Shown: positions 6,735-9,775 of the stretch, one piece after another | Layout of the letters: each line of letters begins with the position of its first letter | How positions within the stretch are numbered: the stretch's first letter is position 1 | Origin: Gammaproteobacteria bacterium | Lineage (GTDB): Bacteria > Pseudomonadota > Gammaproteobacteria > Acidiferrobacterales > Acidiferrobacteraceae | Assembly (NCBI GenBank): GCA_028064935.1 | Contig: JAPTWT010000266.1 | Coordinates: 1 to 9,775 of the forward strand | DNA: 9,775 nt | Reading direction: 5' to 3' | Made by a program: the position numbers and the translations under genes | Notes under the pieces: model-generated | The model's database searches: none | Told to the model about the DNA's origin: nothing | The model's input: the letters and a program-made list of their open reading frames with translations, nothing else

Positions 6735-7457
6735 ATTCTGCGGATCTATGCCAAAGATCGCGGCGAAATCAGGCGCGGCAGTCTCTGTCTGTTCAAAATA
6801 CAGGCTCGCTTCAATGCGATGCAGATGGCGTTTGAGCCAGTCCATGGCCTCTTGTTGACGGCCCGCCTCGATCAGATCGACCAGCTCACCATGTTCTCCG
6901 CAGTCGCAGCCCACGCTGCGAGGAGAACCATAAACGGCAATGATCAGCGAACTGCGGGAGGCGAGTTGGGCGGCAAACTCCGTAATCACCGGGTTACCAG
7001 CGATGGCGATGAGGTCCACGTGAAAGGCTGCCGAAAGGCGGATGGCATCGCTGTATTGTCGTTCTTGATGGGCGCTGCGCTCCCTTTGGTTTAGTTGCCG
7101 TAGTTCGCGGATGTGTTCCTTGCTCACATATTTCACTACGTCAGGCACGCTCGTGCTCTCCACCATGCGCCGCGCGGCAAAGACCTGGCGGGCTTCGTCA
7201 ACTGACGGGTGTGCCACTTGGGCTCCTCGATTGCGGTGCAAGACGACCATGCGCTCGAGCGCAAGGCGTTGAAGGACGGTACGGATGATTGTGCGGCTGA
7301 CATGAAAAGTGGTCGCCAAGGTCTCTTCGGGCAGGCGGGCCCCGGGCGCCAATCGATGCGAGACAATCGCATCAACGATATGACGATAAATCACAGAACC
7401 GTGATCGTACTGTGGAGCGGAACGGGTGCCGTACTGTTGCGCCTGCGCGATGTCCAT
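6726..7457 (-). CDS. GntR-family regulator with FCD effector domain
   Basis: DNA-binding regulator of 243 residues, first gene of the allantoin operon. A GntR winged helix-turn-helix covers about 20-83 (RLPEETLATTFHVSRTIIRT at 41-60). A helical FCD ligand-binding domain follows (about 90-220). Metal- or ligand-binding histidines of the family appear as H146, H189 and H211, but the partner Asp normally four residues before the first His is Ser142, so metal binding may be altered. The ATG at 7457 is the only plausible start that keeps family-like length; the frame is open upstream without a domain. Its place suggests a local repressor (or activator) answering to allantoin or a breakdown product, and likely autoregulation. 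The effector is not identifiable from sequence. Confidence 0.87.
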   Translation of the reverse strand: MDIAQAQQYGTRSAPQYDHGSVIYRHIVDAIVSHRLAPGARLPEETLATTFHVSRTIIRTVLQRLALERMVVLHRNRGAQVAHPSVDEARQVFAARRMVESTSVPDVVKYVSKEHIRELRQLNQRERSAHQERQYSDAIRLSAAFHVDLIAIAGNPVITEFAAQLASRSSLIIAVYGSPRSVGCDCGEHGELVDLIEAGRQQEAMDWLKRHLHRIEASLYFEQTETAAPDFAAIFGIDPQNGR

Positions 7458-7489
7458 GGCCTCAATCTGTATGTAATGTCTACGTCGAA

Positions 7490-7517
7490 AGTATACACAG
7501 ACAGCGGACTTCCGCAA
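7490..7517 (-). promoter_or_regulatory. Candidate sigma-70 promoter of the allantoin operon
   Basis: On the minus strand TTGCGG (7512-7517) and TATACT (7490-7495) are separated by 16 bp. The -10 box matches consensus at five of six positions; the -35 is weaker. Transcription would start near 7483, about 26 bases before the regulator start codon. The -10 box contains the dyad GTATAC, and TGTATGTA lies at 7468-7475 in the leader. The same octamer recurs in the palindrome before the permease, so both may be regulator contacts. Confidence 0.45.
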
Positions 7518-7678
7518 CAGACTACTGGGAGATGAGCGCACGGCGCCTCTAGGCCTTCGCCTTGCTCCCGCAGTTTCGCCACGCACCATCGCAAGACATT
7601 CTGCACCGATTCGTGACACCGTTTAGACCGGAGAAGCGATAGGATATGAGCCATGACAAGATCGTACACAATATATAT

Positions 7679-7699
7679 TCCTATTTTGATACAATAGGA
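7679..7699. promoter_or_regulatory. Upstream palindrome, candidate activator or GntR site
   Basis: TCCTATT (7679-7685) and AATAGGA (7693-7699) are perfect inverted arms around TTGATAC; TTGATACAA inside is itself a short dyad. Its minus-strand reading contains TATTGTAT, which also occurs in the palindrome next to the permease. The centre lies about 80 bp upstream of the predicted sigma-54 start site, a usual distance for an enhancer-binding activator, but the shared octamer fits GntR binding equally well. Confidence 0.45.
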
Positions 7700-7737
7700 T
7701 TGGGTGCTTTGATCGGGCAATGTGTGATACGGGGCGC

Positions 7738-7761
7738 CACGTTGGCATGCGCATTGCTTCA
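7738..7761 (+). promoter_or_regulatory. Sigma-54 (RpoN) -24/-12 promoter for the permease
   Basis: TTGGCATG (7742-7749) and TTGCT (7754-7758) reproduce the sigma-54 consensus YTGGCACG-N4-TTGCW, differing only at one base (T7748 for C). The flanking weaker positions (C7738, A7739, G7741, A7761) also agree. The invariant GG (7744-7745) and GC (7756-7757) are exactly 10 bases apart. Transcription is predicted near 7769, giving a leader of about 55 bases. Sigma-54 control fits use of allantoin as a nitrogen source and requires an enhancer-binding activator such as NtrC; no clear NtrC site (TGC-N11-GCA) was found upstream. Confidence 0.72.
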
Positions 7762-7763
7762 GA

Positions 7764-7808
7764 ATGCATACTAACTTGCGACATATTGTATGTAGCAAGT
7801 GTATGCAT
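7764..7808. promoter_or_regulatory. 45-bp interrupted palindrome before the permease
   Basis: Three nested arm pairs share one centre: ATGCATAC (7764-7771) with GTATGCAT (7801-7808), ACTTGC (7774-7779) with GCAAGT (7795-7800), and ACATA (7781-7785) with TATGT (7789-7793) around TTG. Only a TA bulge (7772-7773) and one G/A mismatch interrupt 19 pairs. It spans the predicted sigma-54 start site and ends 15 bases before the permease ATG. As DNA it could hold one or two GntR dimers blocking initiation; as RNA its inner arms would fold next to the ribosome binding site. Confidence 0.65.
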
Positions 7809-7823
7809 TATGGGGGATTCGCG

Positions 7824-9314
7824 ATGTCAGACGGGCTCGAGGGAAAGGCTCGTAGCAACCACTACAGCGAGCGGTTATGCAATAACGATCTAGCGCCACT
7901 GTTGAAAGTCGGCACAGATGCGGACAAGGCCAAGACGCAGTACTGGACTTGGTACAACATCTTCGCGTTCTGGATGGCGGACGTGCACAGTGTCGGCGGC
8001 TACGTATTCGCAGCGAGCCTGTTTGCGCTTGGTTTGACGGGCTGGGAGGTGTTGACCTCGTTGCTGCTTGGGATTCTGGTCGTGCAGCTGTTTGCGAATT
8101 GGCTCGGACGACCCGGACAGCAGGCGGGCGTACCGTATGCCGTCATCGCCCGGCTCTCCTTTGGGGTGTTCGGGGCCAATGTGCCGGCAATGATCCGGGG
8201 CGCAATCGCGCTCGTGTGGTACGGCATTCAGACTTACTTGGCATCGGGTGCCCTGAACGTCGTCTTACTTAAGGTCTTTCCCGAGTGGCAGCCTTTGACG
8301 GGCCCTACGTTTCTTGGGCTGTCGGCCCTGGGCTGGATCAGCTTTATGGTCATCTGGTTTCTGCAAGCGCTCGTGTTCTGGCGCGGCATGGAAGCGGTTC
8401 GACGTTTCATCGACTGGGCGGGTCCAGCCGTTTACATGGTGATGCTGGTGCTCGCGTTTTGGATTGTCACCAAAGCAGGGGTCGGCAATATCAGTTTCGC
8501 CCTTAGCAATAAACATCTGACCGGCTGGCATGCGATCTGGCAGATGAGTATGGCCATTGCCCTCGTAGCCAGCTATTTTGCGGGCCCCACCTTGAACTTC
8601 AGCGATTTTACGCGCTATTGCCGCAGTTTCGGTGACGTAAAAAAGGGAAACTTCTGGGGCCTGCCAGTCAATTTCCTGTTGTTCTCCGTTGTGACCGTTG
8701 TTGTGGTGTCAGGAACATTGCCGGTGTTTGGCAAGATGATCACGGATCCGGTCGCCACCGTCGGGCGTATCGACAACATGGCCGCGGCTCTACTGGGCGC
8801 CTTCACCTTTGTAACCGCGACCATTGGGATCAACATCGTCGCCAACTTCGTGTCACCGGCCTTCGATTTCTCCAATATCGCGCCAAACAGGATCAGTTGG
8901 CGTGCGGGCGGCATGATTGCCGCGTTAGGGTCCCTATTCCTGACGCCTTGGAATCTGTTCAACAGCCCGACCATGATCCATGACACCGTCGACATGCTGG
9001 GGGCGGCGATCGGTCCACTATACGGAATACTCTTGATGGATTACTACGTCATGAAACGGCGCATGATTGACGTAGATGCCCTATTCAGTGACAAGCCGGG
9101 CGACAGCTATTGGTATACCGGCGGTGTCAATTGGGTAGCGGTCAAAAGCCTGATTCCGGCCACCCTGCTCGCCATCGGGACCGGCTTTATTGGCGGCGAT
9201 CTCAAAAACTTCTCGATATTCGTAGGCGGATTGGCCAGCGCGGGGATGTACCTACTACTCATGGAACGCTCGGGCCTCCCCCATGATGTTCCGGCCGACA
9301 TGGGCAAGTCCTAG
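7824..9314 (+). CDS. NCS1-family permease, probably for allantoin
   Basis: Inner-membrane nucleobase:cation symporter-1 of 496 residues with about 12 hydrophobic segments and a cytoplasmic N-terminus carrying the family's NNDLAP motif (20-25). The helix motif VWYGIQ (131-136) supplies the Trp and Gln equivalent to W117 and Q121 of Mhp1, which stack on and hydrogen-bond the substrate ring. NIVANFVSPAFD (337-348) carries the conserved Asn region. NCS1 members carry allantoin, hydantoins, uracil, cytosine or purines with Na+ or H+; position beside the complete allantoin pathway makes allantoin the best guess. The ATG at 7824 is preferred over in-frame ATGs at 7764 and 7803, because GGGGGA (7812-7817) is correctly spaced and the earlier codons lie in the palindrome. 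Confidence 0.9.
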   Translation: MSDGLEGKARSNHYSERLCNNDLAPLLKVGTDADKAKTQYWTWYNIFAFWMADVHSVGGYVFAASLFALGLTGWEVLTSLLLGILVVQLFANWLGRPGQQAGVPYAVIARLSFGVFGANVPAMIRGAIALVWYGIQTYLASGALNVVLLKVFPEWQPLTGPTFLGLSALGWISFMVIWFLQALVFWRGMEAVRRFIDWAGPAVYMVMLVLAFWIVTKAGVGNISFALSNKHLTGWHAIWQMSMAIALVASYFAGPTLNFSDFTRYCRSFGDVKKGNFWGLPVNFLLFSVVTVVVVSGTLPVFGKMITDPVATVGRIDNMAAALLGAFTFVTATIGINIVANFVSPAFDFSNIAPNRISWRAGGMIAALGSLFLTPWNLFNSPTMIHDTVDMLGAAIGPLYGILLMDYYVMKRRMIDVDALFSDKPGDSYWYTGGVNWVAVKSLIPATLLAIGTGFIGGDLKNFSIFVGGLASAGMYLLLMERSGLPHDVPADMGKS

Positions 9315-9367
9315 CAGGTATTAGCAGAAGAAGGACACAACATCGTCATGACAGCATGATCCAAAGC

Positions 9368-9397
9368 GCGCACGCATGCGGGGGCGGGATCGTGCGC
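9368..9397 (+). other. Hairpin downstream of the permease
   Basis: GCGCACG (9368-9374) and CGTGCGC (9391-9397) form a 7-bp GC-rich stem around a 16-base loop, 53 bases after the permease stop codon. No T-run follows, so it is not a standard intrinsic terminator. It may partially separate permease expression from the next gene or protect the upstream RNA. Confidence 0.3.
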
Positions 9398-9519
9398 TCG
9401 AGCGGCCATGTGAAGAGACGACTTCAATATCTAACAGGGGGGAACTTGGTATGGCAGGCGCGGGAAATAAGAGAGAGGCAGATACTCGTAAACATTCATA
9501 TGCAGTTGGGGGACGCAAT

Positions 9520-9775
9520 ATGGCGAGGCGAAGTCGGCGTTGGGTGCCGACATTGCTTATGTCAGGCTTATTGTCGCCTGCAGCGCTTGCATCGATCATG
9601 CATGGATGGCGCATCAGCGGTTACATCTCGCCGACCTATATCTATAGCCAGGCACAAGGCGTGAGCTCGGTCATATTTGGGAAAGGTACTACGCCCTTCG
9701 GATATTATTCCGCGAACACGGCGGCCGGCTCCCTGTATATTTCGGCCAACAAGAGATTCCAGGATGGCAGCTTCC
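9520..9775 (+). CDS. Exported, probably outer-membrane channel-like protein (partial)
   Basis: Only the first 85 codons are in the window; the gene runs off the right edge. The ATG at 9520, with ribosome binding site GGGGGA (9508-9513), gives a textbook Sec signal peptide: MARRSRRW basic start, hydrophobic TLLMSGLLSP core, and AALA cleavage site at about residue 24. The mature part has alternating hydrophobic/polar, aromatic-rich stretches (WRISGYISPTYIYSQ, SLYISANKRF) typical of beta-barrel strands. An in-frame ATG at 9451 also has a strong ribosome binding site, but it would put 23 polar residues ahead of the signal peptide. It follows the permease on the same strand after 205 bp, so it might be the outer-membrane pore for the same substrate. 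The family is not recognised. Confidence 0.6.
   Translation, partial: MARRSRRWVPTLLMSGLLSPAALASIMHGWRISGYISPTYIYSQAQGVSSVIFGKGTTPFGYYSANTAAGSLYISANKRFQDGSF

Larger units (their letters stand above)
7458..7823. other. Divergent control region between allantoin operon and permease
   Basis: The 366 bp between the two outward-facing transcription units contains no supported gene. The part near the operon holds its candidate promoter (7490-7517). From about 7660 to 7700 the sequence turns AT-rich and contains a palindrome (7679-7699). A sigma-54 promoter (7738-7761), a 45-bp palindrome (7764-7808) and the permease ribosome binding site (7812-7817) follow. Short minus-strand frames cross the region, but none has a ribosome binding site or a recognisable product. 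A possible sigma-70 promoter toward the permease (ATGACA 7653-7658, TATATT 7674-7679, 15-bp spacer) is weak. Confidence 0.7.

Noticed and set aside
7458..7619. Longer version of the GntR regulator starting at 7619
   Set aside because: The extra 54 residues are low-complexity and basic with no domain, and they would cover the likely promoter; 7457 gives normal family length.
7705..7719. Possible NtrC site TGC...GCA upstream of the sigma-54 promoter
   Set aside because: The spacing is 9 bases rather than the 11 of the NtrC consensus, and the inner bases do not fit.
7391..7798. Minus-strand 135-codon frame across the divergent control region
   Set aside because: No ribosome binding site, no recognisable domain, and it runs through the palindrome and both promoters and into the regulator gene in another frame.
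7764..7823. Permease starts at 7764 or 7803
   Set aside because: Both lie in the palindrome without a spaced ribosome binding site; 7764 would precede the predicted sigma-54 transcript start.
9448..9461. Second GG-N10-GC candidate sigma-54 promoter before the exported protein gene
   Set aside because: The -12 part lacks the TTGC core; only the GG/GC spacing matches, which is common by chance in GC-rich DNA.

Overview
The window reads as about 10 kb of a GC-rich (roughly 60%) Gram-negative, probably proteobacterial, chromosome. The support is bacterial codon use, a GGDEF-EAL signalling protein, an NCS1 permease, a clear sigma-54-type promoter and a gene with an Sec signal peptide leading into beta-strand-like, outer-membrane-like sequence. 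No rRNA, tRNA, CRISPR array or insertion sequence is visible, and the species cannot be named from this sequence.

Layout. (1) 1-230: upstream region with a strong hairpin but no confident gene. (2) 231-2117 (+): a 628-residue GAF-like/GGDEF/EAL protein with both catalytic motifs intact. (3) 2311-3144: a divergent pair, a small EthD-family protein (-) and a MerR-family regulator (+). They share a 78-bp intergenic region that contains a MerR-type promoter with a long 19-20 bp spacer. (4) 3145-3496: convergent gap with no confidently assigned gene. (5) 3497-7457 (-): a tight five-gene operon reading GntR/FCD regulator, allantoin racemase, PuuE-type allantoinase, allantoicase, ureidoglycolate lyase. 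Gene junctions are 3-bp and 10-bp gaps and 4-bp and 8-bp overlaps. (6) 7458-7823: a 366-bp divergent control region. (7) 7824-9314 (+): an NCS1-family permease, probably for allantoin or a related ureide. (8) 9520-9775 (+): start of an exported, probably outer-membrane protein, cut by the window end.

Together, regions 5-8 form a self-contained allantoin utilisation island: uptake (NCS1 permease, perhaps with an outer-membrane channel), racemisation, ring opening to allantoate, and two urea-releasing steps ending in glyoxylate. No uricase, xanthine dehydrogenase or urease is in the window. The cluster therefore appears geared to allantoin taken from outside or made by genes elsewhere, and needs a urease elsewhere to release the nitrogen.

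The most notable signal is in the divergent region. A near-perfect sigma-54 (-24/-12) promoter at 7738-7761 points at the permease. It is followed at once by a 45-bp interrupted palindrome that ends 15 bp before the permease start codon. A second palindrome, about 80 bp upstream of the predicted start site, shares the octamer TATTGTAT with the first. This suggests nitrogen-type (RpoN) activation of uptake combined with local control by the cluster's own GntR regulator. These regulatory claims are inferences from sequence pattern only.
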